This document shows positions 1 through 8,864 of a stretch of DNA of 26,689 nt, one piece after another. The position numbers and the translations under genes were made by a program. Below the pieces are notes generated by a model that was not told where the DNA came from, did no database searches, and saw only the letters and a program-made list of their open reading frames with translations. The stretch spans positions 1 through 26,689 of the forward strand of contig CAOYAN010000027.1 in assembly GCA_948562205.1 (NCBI GenBank). Direction: 5' to 3'. Each line of letters starts with the position of its first letter. Positions within the stretch are counted from its first letter, which is position 1. The DNA is from an uncultured Clostridia bacterium (GTDB lineage: Bacteria; Bacillota; Clostridia; TANB77; CAG-465).

Positions 1-189
1 TTTACTAGATTAAATAATTAATTAAAAATCCTTTGAATTAAAACATTAGAAAAAAATTTCTAAAAATACACATTTTAGTGATGTTAATATTATACATCTA
101 AATATCCATTTGTAAAGTATTTTTTTAAAATTTTCACACATTAGACAAAACTAGTCAAATACTATATTTCCAAACATTTTTTATGTAGA

Positions 190-224
190 AATATGGTAGG
201 TAAAATTATTCTACCTACCATATT
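190..224 (-). terminator. Hairpin after the split surface-protein gene
   Basis: A perfect 13-bp inverted repeat (190-202 with 212-224, 9-nt loop) lies just past the stop codon of the minus-strand surface gene. The stem is stable for such AT-rich DNA because it holds GGTAGGTA/TACCTACC. The T-run beyond it is poor (only two T before mixed sequence), so it may be a weak terminator or a 3'-end stabilising hairpin. Nothing else was recognised in 1-189. Confidence 0.55.
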
Positions 225-237
225 AAACTTAATAAAT

Positions 238-708
238 TCACACAAATCTATTTTTACTTACAAAATTTATACCAACAATTAATCCAATAACTGCTACAAA
301 GAAAATAATAATATATAACAATATATTTATATCTGAAGTTTTAACATTACTATTTGCTGTATTAGCACTATCATATATATTCCTTATATATTTTAATGTT
401 ATCTCTTTTTCCACATTTTCCTCTATTACTATATTTCCACTATTTTCTAAATATTCATATGTGTATTCTTCATCATCTATTATATGAACTAATTTCTTTT
501 CTAGTTCTATATCTACTTTTTCTTCTTCATCTGATATTCCAATTTTTTTACCTACCTCTATATCTTTTATACTATTTGATATTACTGTATTTTCCAAGGT
601 TATGTTTCCATCTTTATCTTTTACATAGTACTCATGTTTTACTTTATATGATCCATATTTATCTAAAGTAACATTCTCTTCTTCCCATACTGCATATATT
701 GTTTTCAG
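238..708 (-). pseudogene. 3' part of a frameshifted surface-protein gene: end of InlB-type repeat, MucBP-like domain, membrane anchor
   Basis: This frame is open from the stop at 709-711 down to 238. It begins with residues that finish the repeat started in the upstream ORF (TIYAVWEEE, the end of a Listeria-Bacteroides/InlB B-repeat). A roughly 100-residue MucBP-like stretch follows (YYVKDKDG ... YEYLENSGN ... ITLKYIRN), then VKTSDINILLY, a hydrophobic segment and a short basic tail. A separate start at TTG 597 is possible, but it has no ribosome site and would cut the MucBP-like domain. The frame is +1 relative to 659-1912. I read the two pieces as one gene broken near 702-708, by a true mutation, an assembly error or less likely recoding. 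The anchor matches the ends of the two large proteins at 4308 and 9194. Confidence 0.75.
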
Positions 709-1912
709 TTAAATAAATATTTTCTCCTACTCTATAGTCTACATCATTTTTTCCACTATAATTACTCCATCCTAAAAATTTATATCCGTCTCTTACTGGT
801 ATCATATCTGAAATTACAAAAACTGCTAATTCGCCATCAGATATTATTTGTGTCTTGCTTTCTGGTACTTCTACTTTTATTTCATTTTCACCTATATTAG
901 CATCATATGATAATGTTACTTCTTTTGTTGTTTCAGTCATTTCTCTAATTGGAATAGTAAATATTTCAGCATCATCATATCCTACTATAGGTCTACCTGT
1001 ATTTGAATTTATTCCTTTTACTGTAAGAGAATTTAATTGTCTCCAACCATGATTTTGCCAATATAAAGTTTCTTCAAATTTAGAAATATCGTCATTTATA
1101 TAATAGTAATGTTTGCCATATTCACTTTCAAAATATCCATTATAAATATCTATTATCTTATTTATTTTATTTTTATTTATTCTTATAGTACACTTGTATG
1201 GAATTTCCCCTTTAGGGATAATTCCACCACCTTTACCAACTTTATCTTCAGTATTCTCAAGTATCTCATCAACTATAAAACATTCATAAAAAGCTCCATA
1301 AAAATCAAATCCATCCAAATATAAATATTGTTCCTCATGTTCATCAAAACATTCAAACTTTACTTTACTATCATATATATTACTCATTATAGTATTATCA
1401 TATCTCAAATCATTTTTAGGACTGGGTGGTAAGTCCTCTAATTTAATAGGAATTAAAAAACTTAAACCATCATAACTGTTCCAACTTTTTCCATTCCAAT
1501 ATACTGTTACTTCATCTTTTATAACTGCATCTGAATTATAACAATGCTTGCCATATTCATTTTCAGTTTCTCTATTATATAAATCTATCATATCATTTAT
1601 TTTATTTTTATTTAATCTTATGTTGCATGCATATGAATTATCACTCTCAACTATATCTCCAATTATAACATAATCTTCAATAATATAATACAGTAGCAAA
1701 AAATTAGCATTTTCACATTTGCAACTCCAATATAAATTTATATTATTTCCAATATCTACTGTTGGTATATCTTCAGTTTTCTCTAATGCCCTAGTTTTAT
1801 TTATCCCACCTATTACTAATATTACCGTTGTCACTATTAAAAATATCCACACAATAAATGTTATTATTGATATTTTTCTTTTATTTTTTTCTTTCTCTTC
1901 CTTACTTTCCAT
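659..1912 (-). CDS. Surface protein, 5' part of a split gene (two ~130-aa repeats plus InlB-type repeat)
   Basis: The ORF has 417 codons from ATG 1912, with AAGGAGG at 1917-1923. The N-terminus is basic, then hydrophobic (KRKISIITF ... GGINKTRALE), the same export segment as in the two large proteins to its right. Two related units follow, at about residues 55-170 and 185-340; each has a Y-C-x-I-R-x-N-K-N-K-I-N core, a YGKH motif and paired Trp. Near residues 350-410 there is a Listeria-Bacteroides/InlB B-type repeat (PVRDGYKFLGWS). The last residues (ICSMGRRECYFR) are out-of-frame translation: the real continuation is the +1 frame that ends at 238. The central units match no family I know. 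It is probably exported and anchored in the membrane or wall when intact. It lies behind copy A of the leader element and downstream of the TPM gene. Confidence 0.8.
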   Translation of the reverse strand: MESKEEKEKNKRKISIITFIVWIFLIVTTVILVIGGINKTRALEKTEDIPTVDIGNNINLYWSCKCENANFLLLYYIIEDYVIIGDIVESDNSYACNIRLNKNKINDMIDLYNRETENEYGKHCYNSDAVIKDEVTVYWNGKSWNSYDGLSFLIPIKLEDLPPSPKNDLRYDNTIMSNIYDSKVKFECFDEHEEQYLYLDGFDFYGAFYECFIVDEILENTEDKVGKGGGIIPKGEIPYKCTIRINKNKINKIIDIYNGYFESEYGKHYYYINDDISKFEETLYWQNHGWRQLNSLTVKGINSNTGRPIVGYDDAEIFTIPIREMTETTKEVTLSYDANIGENEIKVEVPESKTQIISDGELAVFVISDMIPVRDGYKFLGWSNYSGKNDVDYRVGENIYLTENNICSMGRRECYFR

Positions 1913-1965
1913 TTTTCCTCCTTATTTTAACTACTATTATTATCTCGCTATTTTTATAGCTATCG

Positions 1966-2190
1966 GAATGACCTATTGTACATTTTTACACGCAAAAATG
2001 ACTGGTACTATCTCTAGTATCAGTCTATATATTTTAGGGCATAATTCTCCCTTAGCATTTCATTTTTTCTTGTGTTTTTAAGCTCTAGTTGTGTGTAGTT
2101 CATTCATACTTGCATGTATTTTAGTTTCCATAATCATTCCTCTTTCTTTAATACTCTTTTATATTATCATTTATTTTTACTTTTTTCAAG
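1966..2190 (-). repeat. Leader element copy A, upstream of the split surface gene
   Basis: First of three related elements (others at 8865-9122 and 13397-13580), all placed just before a surface-protein gene and in the same orientation. In minus-strand order it holds a promoter (2161-2189), a 17-codon ORF at 2131-2078 with AGAGG six bases upstream (METKIHASMNELHTTRA), a small hairpin (AGGG/CCCT, 2036-2052), a larger hairpin (2000-2025: 5 bp, an A.C mismatch, 5 bp, GAGA loop) followed by ATTTTT, and the box GTACATTTTT/CAATAGGTCAT near 1967-1987. The ends are short inverted repeats: GGAATGA begins at 1966 and TCATTCC ends at 2140. It could be a structured leader with attenuator or a miniature mobile element. 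I match it to no known riboswitch. Confidence 0.75.
2161..2189 (-). promoter_or_regulatory. Candidate promoter in leader element A
   Basis: On the minus strand, TTGAAA (2184-2189) is followed after 17 bp by TAATAT (2161-2166). The same -35 with the same spacing occurs in copy B. It would give the split surface gene a leader of about 240 nt. The -35 box starts just after the stop codon of the TPM gene at 2195, where I see no terminator, so readthrough from that gene is also possible. Confidence 0.5.
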
Positions 2191-2194
2191 TACC

Positions 2195-3127
2195 CTAAAA
2201 ACTTCTACCGCCACCACCATGACTTGTTCCACTACTACCACTATGAGTAGAAGAACCACCACCATAGTTACTACTTGAAGATATTCTTGTTCTATTTGTA
2301 TATGTTCTAACAAATCTATCTTTACTTAAAGTAATGTTTATTGATCCTCTTTTTAAATATGGTTTAGCAAATACTTCTTTTTTTACATTTCTGTGAGAAC
2401 ATACACCAATAATTATTAGTATAATTGTAACAATTGTAGGTATAAAAGTTATTCCAACGACAAAGTATACAACATCACTAATACTATTAAATTCAAGGCT
2501 ACCTTTTTTTACATAGTTACCATTATCATCAATTTTCATATTTGAGTTACCACTTGGTATTCCATTTTTTGCATACCTATCACTGTAATCTATAAAATTT
2601 AATGCTGCTAAATAATATTTTTTATTTATTAATTTATCTTGCACAACATCTAATATATTATCAATTCTACTATCATTATACATAAGTATTGCCTTACCTG
2701 TTGTAGATATCCATACTTTTCTATTATCCATATCAATTAACATTATTAATCCATCATGTGTACTACCAATCCCAAAATAGTTATAATCATAAAAGTCATC
2801 TGCATATTCCATAGCACTATACTTATTATTTTCATCTATTGTTACAATAACAATATCCATATTGTTATCTTGTATAAACTCTTTAGCAGATTTATATAAA
2901 TTTTCTTCTTCAGTATCAGAAAATAGATTTGCAAAATCATATATTTTTTCTTTTTCATCTACTTTGGGTGTTTTTAGTACTGCATTTTTTACTCTACTAT
3001 TTACATTTATATTATCCCAAATTTGTAAATTATCTTCTGTTCTTTCATATGTACTAGTTGAAGCATACAATGTTTGAAAAGACATTAGTATACAAATAAC
3101 TAGTAAAATTAAGCTTTTCTTTCTCAT
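2195..3127 (-). CDS. TPM-domain exported membrane protein (YgcG/YdjH-like)
   Basis: 310 residues from ATG 3127, with AGGGGGA just upstream. There is a signal peptide (MRKKSLILLVICILMSFQTLYAS), then a TPM domain at about residues 60-195 (IYDFANLFSD ... MDIVIVTID ... GSTHDGLIMLIDMDNRKVWISTTG), one membrane helix near 215-240, and a cytoplasmic tail that ends in Ser/Gly-rich sequence with GGGGRSF. This is the classic layout of the YgcG/YdjH group, with the domain outside the membrane. In plants and some bacteria TPM proteins act in membrane-protein repair or quality control; the bacterial role is poorly defined. The start lies 12 bp past the end of the zinc-ribbon gene, so the two are surely one transcript, as ydjG-ydjH are in Bacillus. 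Catalytic activity is not evident from sequence. Confidence 0.85.
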   Translation of the reverse strand: MRKKSLILLVICILMSFQTLYASTSTYERTEDNLQIWDNINVNSRVKNAVLKTPKVDEKEKIYDFANLFSDTEEENLYKSAKEFIQDNNMDIVIVTIDENNKYSAMEYADDFYDYNYFGIGSTHDGLIMLIDMDNRKVWISTTGKAILMYNDSRIDNILDVVQDKLINKKYYLAALNFIDYSDRYAKNGIPSGNSNMKIDDNGNYVKKGSLEFNSISDVVYFVVGITFIPTIVTIILIIIGVCSHRNVKKEVFAKPYLKRGSINITLSKDRFVRTYTNRTRISSSSNYGGGSSTHSGSSGTSHGGGGRSF

Positions 3128-3139
3128 CTATACTTCCCC

Positions 3140-4171
3140 CTATATAAATATTTTTATAAGTGCAAAAATTGTTGTAAGTAATAATTCAACTATTAATGCT
3201 TTTAATATTAGTTTCTTTGGACTAATTGGAACATTTCCAACCATTTTTCCTGTCTGCCCATTCATAGCAAATGTATACATCTTATTCTTATACATAATAT
3301 TTAACATCCATACTGGAAGTAATACATATTCATCACTGTCTCTTTGTATATCAATATTACTATCTCTTACAGTGACTACATCAAATCCTGAAATATTACT
3401 TTTTAGTTCAGCGATAGTAGAATTATTAATTCTACTTTTAGCTCTAGAATATGCATCCTCCATTTCAACATCATATTTTTCTGCAAGAAAACCTGATAAA
3501 TATGAAGGACTAAATCCTTTCATTTTTTCATAGTCATATGGTTCGATAGAATCCATTATATCATCAGCAAATTTAGTAGAGCCATCTACAGGCACACCAA
3601 TAAATTCCATATTTCCTTCTCTAACGCAGTCATATATATCAACTTTAGTATATCTATAATCCCCACTACTCCATGTAGTAAACCTTTTTAAATCAGCTTG
3701 TATCTTACCACTAGATTTACAATTATATAACCAAAAAGGAATATATACACCCTCGACTTTTTGAATATTTTCTCTTCTACAAAACTCTTTTGGAGCAAAC
3801 CATTTCTTCTTAGAAAATTTATAAAATTCTTCGATAGCCCTTTCTTTAGGTTGTGAAAAAGGAATTACTTTTGATGGTTTAAACTCTCCTTGAAGCCTAT
3901 TTTTAATTATTGTTGTACTTCCACAATATACACATGAAGTAGCAGAAGTATTACTATCTGTAACTACTTTTGCCCCACAATTTGGACATTCATATTCATC
4001 TATTTCAATTTTTTCTTCCTTTTTATTTTCCTCTTTTATTTCATTATCATATTTTTTAAAATCCTCTAAATTATATGATGCACCACAATACTTGCAATCC
4101 CATTTTTGTGTTACAGGATTAAATGGAATGTTTGCACCACAACTTGGACATTCATGATCTAATACATCCAT
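3140..4171 (-). CDS. Zinc-ribbon membrane-anchored protein (YdjG-like)
   Basis: 343 residues from ATG 4171, with AGAGGTG upstream. Two TFIIB-type zinc ribbons lie at the N-terminus: Cys8/11 with 26/29, and Cys62/65 with 80/83, separated by a Lys/Glu-rich linker. A central domain of about 200 residues (IPFSQPKERAIEEFYKFSKKKWF ... YIPFWLYNCKSSG ... LLPVWMLNIMYKNKMYTFAMNGQTGKMVGNVP) is typical of this family, and one C-terminal membrane helix ends the protein. Length and layout fit Bacillus YdjG, which works with YdjH, YdjI and a PspA-like protein at the membrane. No pspA homologue is in this window. It is transcribed with the TPM gene that follows. Zinc binding is a firm inference from the Cys pairs; the molecular role is unknown. 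Confidence 0.82.
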   Translation of the reverse strand: MDVLDHECPSCGANIPFNPVTQKWDCKYCGASYNLEDFKKYDNEIKEENKKEEKIEIDEYECPNCGAKVVTDSNTSATSCVYCGSTTIIKNRLQGEFKPSKVIPFSQPKERAIEEFYKFSKKKWFAPKEFCRRENIQKVEGVYIPFWLYNCKSSGKIQADLKRFTTWSSGDYRYTKVDIYDCVREGNMEFIGVPVDGSTKFADDIMDSIEPYDYEKMKGFSPSYLSGFLAEKYDVEMEDAYSRAKSRINNSTIAELKSNISGFDVVTVRDSNIDIQRDSDEYVLLPVWMLNIMYKNKMYTFAMNGQTGKMVGNVPISPKKLILKALIVELLLTTIFALIKIFI

Positions 4172-4232
4172 ACTTTACACCTCTTAGTATAAATTGTATC
4201 ATATATAAATTTTTTTTAATACACCTAAAAGA

Positions 4233-4275
4233 AAAAAATATGCAAAAATTTAATTTAAATTCTTGCATATTTTTT
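4233..4275 (-). terminator. Terminator of the 1495-aa surface gene
   Basis: A 13-bp perfect stem (4233-4245 with 4263-4275; AAAAAATATGCAA and its complement) encloses a 17-nt loop. It lies 33 bp past the stop codon of the surface gene. Both arms end in A/T runs, so it could act in either direction. The zinc-ribbon gene begins about 60 bp beyond it and needs its own start signal; a TACAAT box at 4193-4198 is a weak candidate. Confidence 0.8.
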
Positions 4276-4307
4276 ATAAATTAACTTTTCTAAAATTTAT
4301 TGATAAT

Positions 4308-7300
4308 CTATTGATTTTTAGATTCTATATTTTTTCTTTTAATAAACACCATTAAAACTACTCCAATAAATGCTACTAGAAAGATTAACATGTACAAAAA
4401 CACATTTATATCACCTGTATCTACTTTTTCTTTATACGTTAATGTATTTATTATACTATTTGCATCTATTCTTTTATCATAATATTTTAATTCTCCATCT
4501 TTTCTTTCTTTTTCATCTATTCTATATTCTATTTTATCTCCATTCTCATCATACTTTGGAAGTTTAAAACTACATTTCCATTCATTCTCTTCATTTACTA
4601 TCTCTTCTGCTACTACTTTATCTTTATCATATACTTGTATAATTATACTACTTGGCCTCATATTATATTTATTATTTTCATCTATCCATTTTTTATTTAC
4701 ATCTAAATTTATACATTCACCTTTATCTATATATTTATTTGTTATAACATTTCCTACTACTTCTTTTTCATAATATGGACTTACTACTTTCTCATCTATA
4801 GTATACTCTATTTTTCTTTCTTCAACAATATTTTTACCATCTTTATCTTTTACTACTTTATAATCATATTCAGGAACATAATATATTTTACCTTTCCAAT
4901 TATTTATATTACTTAATCTTTTCTCTTTTACAGTTTCTCCATCTTTCTTAAGTTCTGCTATTATACTATCTGGTCTTACATTATTTATATTATTATTATC
5001 TTCCCATCTTTTTTCTACATCTACTTCTTTTAATTTATACTCATTTATATATGTTCTATAATACGGATGTTCATTTCCTTCTACATCCCCTCTAATAAAC
5101 ATTGTTATGTAATAAGCATCTACATCATTATTTACAATATATTCATTCTCAATATTATCATTTCCTATATATTCTAAATTTATATTTTGTTTTCCAAATA
5201 TATCTATTTTATCAACTAAATAATATAGTGTATTAGTTGATTTTACATATACATACTTTTTACCAGTATAATCTATTTCCCAATAATAATCTTTTATAAA
5301 TTCATTCATTACATCTTCACTAATAGGAATTTCACTTTCAATTATATTAAATGAACTTGTAAAATTATCGTTAACATTTGGAAGAATATATCCCTTATTT
5401 GATATATCATCTAAAAAAGACCATTCATTATTATTTAAATATTCATCTGACACTTTAAAATTTTTAGGTAAATTTTCTTTATATATTATTAAATTACTAA
5501 AATAATTTGAATTCTTATTTTCTTCTGTAATATATAAATTAGATACATTATCTAAATTTGTAAATGCATTATATGATAAATCTAATTTAGCATGATTATT
5601 ATCTATAAATTCTATATCTTTATATATTCCAGTATCTTCATCAGAACTTTTTAATATTATTTTGTCTACAAACTCCATTTTATTACCTAAAACTTCATAA
5701 TTACAATCATAATAATCACCATAAAGTCCCTTGTATTTTGATCCTATATACAGGTTATCTTCTATTTTAGCTTTGAAATTGTTTTCTAATATCTTAGGTA
5801 CGTATATATCAAATTCATCTGTAGAATCAGGTAATTGTTCATTATGGGAAACATATATATATTTATCTTCATCTATTTTATTAAAAATCCATTTACTTCC
5901 TTTATGAAATATTATTATATTTTCATATAAATCTTTTGGTATATCAATTCCAAGATTTTTACTAAACTTTATTTCTTTTTTCTCTTCAATATCATCAACT
6001 ATTTTTTCATAATCTAGTTCAATATCTACTTGATTAAAACTATATTCTATATGCTCCCATTTATTTTTTTTAGTATTAAAATAATTATATGTATTAAAAT
6101 CACCTACACCTTCATAATCCACTTTACCACTATATTTATTATTTATACTATATCCTTTTATATCATTTAATTCTGTATAAATAAAACAATTTGTTAATTC
6201 TTCATAAGTCTTATCAGATGTATATGTATATATTTTTTCAGTATTATTTAAAAAATATAATTTTGATATAACCTCATCTGTATTACTATCTCTTGCTTCT
6301 ATATTTAAATTTTTAAGTTCATTTTCTATTTCTTCTGTTATATCATCTATTCCACTTATTTTTATTTTCACTTCTACATATACTTTTTCCAATTTAAACT
6401 CATAATCATCTGTATAATCATCAGTTATATTTTTAAAATAATAACCTTCCTCATTATCATACATTTTTTTGTACTCCAAAGCTTTATTTTCATAAAATAC
6501 TTTGTAATATGGATTAAATACTATATTGTATTCGATATTTTTAGGTGTATATACATCAAAAATTGCATAATTATCATTTAATTCTATTAATTCAGCAGTA
6601 GATAATACATCACCATTTGTTTCTATTTTTATAATATACTCTTCAAAATCGATTTCTTCATCTATGTTGCTTATATCTAGTCTAATTTTTTTTGGATCTT
6701 TTTTCTTATATATAAATTTATATTCATTTACATCATCAAATATTTTCTGAGCAAAATATTGTCCATATTCTCCATTAAATATATAATCTACATTTTCATT
6801 TTCGTCTAAAATATCATATTGTAGATTATTATGTGTATACTCTCTAATATAAACATATTTCATATAATCTGTAATAGTGAATTCATATACACCTATAGTA
6901 TTGTTTTCAATTTGAACAGATAATGGCTTTAAATCTAGTCTTATATTATTTGTATTACTTTCTGTTGAAGAAAATTTTCTACTATAATAATAAATTAAAT
7001 CTCTAATTTCAAATTCATCTATAATTTCTTCATTTTCTAAATATTCACTAAAATCTACTTTCACTGTTATATTTCTTTTTTCTCTATTACAAATTTTTAT
7101 ATTATATTCATTTATATTCTTATCTATTTTAAATCCATTATATATTGCATTTCCATAACTAGATTTAATTTCTTCTAATTTATTGTCACTAATTAATATA
7201 TAATATTCTAAATCTCCTAATTTAAAATCTTCTAATATAACATATTGTATTTCTTCTGTAAATTTTATTTCATACACTCCAATATTATTTTCTTCTTTTC

Positions 7301-8795
7301 CAATATATCTAATATTTCCATGATACTCATCATTACTTTTTATTATATTAGTTTTTGATATTCCTAAATAAAATCTCTCTAATATTTTATTTATTTCTTC
7401 TTCATCAGTAATCTCTTCATTTTCCAGATATTCACTAAAGTCTACTTTTACTGTTATAGAACTATTACCTTTTTCAATAAATTTTATATTATATTTGTCT
7501 ATATTTTCATTTATTCTAAATCCATGATATATATTATCAATTTTATAATTAAAATTTTCTATTTTACTATCATCACATAATATATTATAATAATTCATTT
7601 CTGGAATAAAAGCATCTATTAATATATAATTAACATCTTTTAATGCTGTTACTTCATATATTCCAATTCTATTATCTTCTGATCTAATAAATTTAGTACA
7701 ATCATTATAAATATTTTCTTTATAATTTATAAATTTACTTTTAGTTGCTACAATACTTTTACTATACTCTTCAAAAAAATTATTGATTTTATCTTGTTCC
7801 AATATATTATTATTTATAAAATATTGTCCAAAATCTATTTTTACTGTTATTTTTCTTTTTTCTTTTTCAATAAGTTTTATATTATATTCATTTATATTTT
7901 CATTTATTTTAACTCCAAAAAACTCGTCTACATAATCTTTAATATATTCAATATCTACATTACTTGATATATCATAATATGTATTTGTAGTATAATAATC
8001 TATTGCCAAATATTTAACTTCTTCCAACACACCTATTTCGTAAACGCCAATTCTATTATCTTCTAAACTTAAATATTTTGCTTTTATTTTTTCATATTTT
8101 TCACCATTAATATTATCGCTAAATGCTATAAATTTTTTCCCATATTCTTGAAAAAAATTATTTATTTGATCTTGATCTGTAATATTATTATTATCAAAAT
8201 ATTTATCAAAATCTATTTTTACTGTTATTTTTCTTTTCTCTTTTTCAGCTACCTTTATATTATACTCATTTATATTTTCATCTATTTTAAATCCATAATA
8301 TATGCCATCTTCATAGTTATCTTTGATTTCTTCTAACATCTGATTTTGATATAATACATTATAATATGTATTTATATCAGATCCTTTATAATCTAATATA
8401 CAATATTTTGCATTTTCTGGTACTTCTACCTCATATATCCCTACTTTATTTTCTTCTAGTCCTAAATACAATTTATCATATTCATCAAATTCATAATAGT
8501 CTTCATCATCATCTATAACATTACTATTTAATAGTTTAATTTTATCAATATATTCCTCCATAAAAGATTCGATATCTTCTATTTCTGCTATATCTTCATT
8601 TTTTAGATATTCACTAAAATCTATTTTTAAAATTATCATTCTAGTACTTTCTTCTAGTGCATTACTTCTACTTATTCCATTTATTGTAACTACTGTCATA
8701 GTTGCTATTAAGGCTATCCACAATATTATTGTAAATATCGATATTTGCTCTTTTATTCTTTTCTTTCTCTTAACTTTTTTATTTTTTTCTTCCAT
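4308..8795 (-). CDS. Large repeat surface protein with two Cna-B domains (1495 aa)
   Basis: Start ATG 8795 with AGGAGGT at 8806-8812. A basic N-terminus and hydrophobic export segment (residues about 20-43, ending SNALE) lead into five tandem units of about 125-140 residues that start near 52, 190, 317, 448 and 578. Each opens with (K/R)xITVKIDFxxY, contains an E-(D/E)-N-x-I-G-(I/V)-Y-E core and ends INEYNIK. Residues about 705-1250 are an unknown mixed region that includes HKGSKWIF. Two Cna-B domains (KRWEDNNN..NVRPDSI near 1262; KKWIDENNKYNMRPSSI near 1365) project the repeats away from the surface. The C-terminus is KVDTGDINVFLY, a hydrophobic helix and KRKN. No LPxTG is present; VDTG may be a variant sorting signal or the protein may simply stay membrane-bound. 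Ligand unknown; adhesin is a guess. Confidence 0.85.
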   Translation of the reverse strand: MEEKNKKVKRKKRIKEQISIFTIILWIALIATMTVVTINGISRSNALEESTRMIILKIDFSEYLKNEDIAEIEDIESFMEEYIDKIKLLNSNVIDDDEDYYEFDEYDKLYLGLEENKVGIYEVEVPENAKYCILDYKGSDINTYYNVLYQNQMLEEIKDNYEDGIYYGFKIDENINEYNIKVAEKEKRKITVKIDFDKYFDNNNITDQDQINNFFQEYGKKFIAFSDNINGEKYEKIKAKYLSLEDNRIGVYEIGVLEEVKYLAIDYYTTNTYYDISSNVDIEYIKDYVDEFFGVKINENINEYNIKLIEKEKRKITVKIDFGQYFINNNILEQDKINNFFEEYSKSIVATKSKFINYKENIYNDCTKFIRSEDNRIGIYEVTALKDVNYILIDAFIPEMNYYNILCDDSKIENFNYKIDNIYHGFRINENIDKYNIKFIEKGNSSITVKVDFSEYLENEEITDEEEINKILERFYLGISKTNIIKSNDEYHGNIRYIGKEENNIGVYEIKFTEEIQYVILEDFKLGDLEYYILISDNKLEEIKSSYGNAIYNGFKIDKNINEYNIKICNREKRNITVKVDFSEYLENEEIIDEFEIRDLIYYYSRKFSSTESNTNNIRLDLKPLSVQIENNTIGVYEFTITDYMKYVYIREYTHNNLQYDILDENENVDYIFNGEYGQYFAQKIFDDVNEYKFIYKKKDPKKIRLDISNIDEEIDFEEYIIKIETNGDVLSTAELIELNDNYAIFDVYTPKNIEYNIVFNPYYKVFYENKALEYKKMYDNEEGYYFKNITDDYTDDYEFKLEKVYVEVKIKISGIDDITEEIENELKNLNIEARDSNTDEVISKLYFLNNTEKIYTYTSDKTYEELTNCFIYTELNDIKGYSINNKYSGKVDYEGVGDFNTYNYFNTKKNKWEHIEYSFNQVDIELDYEKIVDDIEEKKEIKFSKNLGIDIPKDLYENIIIFHKGSKWIFNKIDEDKYIYVSHNEQLPDSTDEFDIYVPKILENNFKAKIEDNLYIGSKYKGLYGDYYDCNYEVLGNKMEFVDKIILKSSDEDTGIYKDIEFIDNNHAKLDLSYNAFTNLDNVSNLYITEENKNSNYFSNLIIYKENLPKNFKVSDEYLNNNEWSFLDDISNKGYILPNVNDNFTSSFNIIESEIPISEDVMNEFIKDYYWEIDYTGKKYVYVKSTNTLYYLVDKIDIFGKQNINLEYIGNDNIENEYIVNNDVDAYYITMFIRGDVEGNEHPYYRTYINEYKLKEVDVEKRWEDNNNINNVRPDSIIAELKKDGETVKEKRLSNINNWKGKIYYVPEYDYKVVKDKDGKNIVEERKIEYTIDEKVVSPYYEKEVVGNVITNKYIDKGECINLDVNKKWIDENNKYNMRPSSIIIQVYDKDKVVAEEIVNEENEWKCSFKLPKYDENGDKIEYRIDEKERKDGELKYYDKRIDANSIINTLTYKEKVDTGDINVFLYMLIFLVAFIGVVLMVFIKRKNIESKNQ

Positions 8796-8864
8796 ATAAT
8801 AATTTACCTCCTATTTGGTATTCTTTACCTATTTTAATATATTATACCTTTTTTTAAAATTTTT

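Noticed and set aside
396..671. Plus-strand ORFs opposite the surface genes (for example 396-671, 10444-10650, 10945-11259, 12576-12875)
   Set aside because: Low-complexity Leu/Tyr/Phe-rich shadows of the minus-strand genes, with no ribosome sites.
1969..2081. Plus-strand ORF through the element (MTYCT ... HFFLCF) with similar ORFs in copies B and C
   Set aside because: The frames slip relative to each other in the hairpin loop (4 against 5 nt), copy C lacks the stop, and there is no ribosome site. The likeness follows from DNA conservation of the element.
1966..2190. T-box or another known riboswitch
   Set aside because: No AGGGUGG T-box core or other class-defining sequence was found; the two small hairpins match no known class I can recall.
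4425..8650. CRISPR-like array in the repeat-rich region
   Set aside because: The repeats are ~390 bp coding units with sequence drift, not short exact repeats with spacers.
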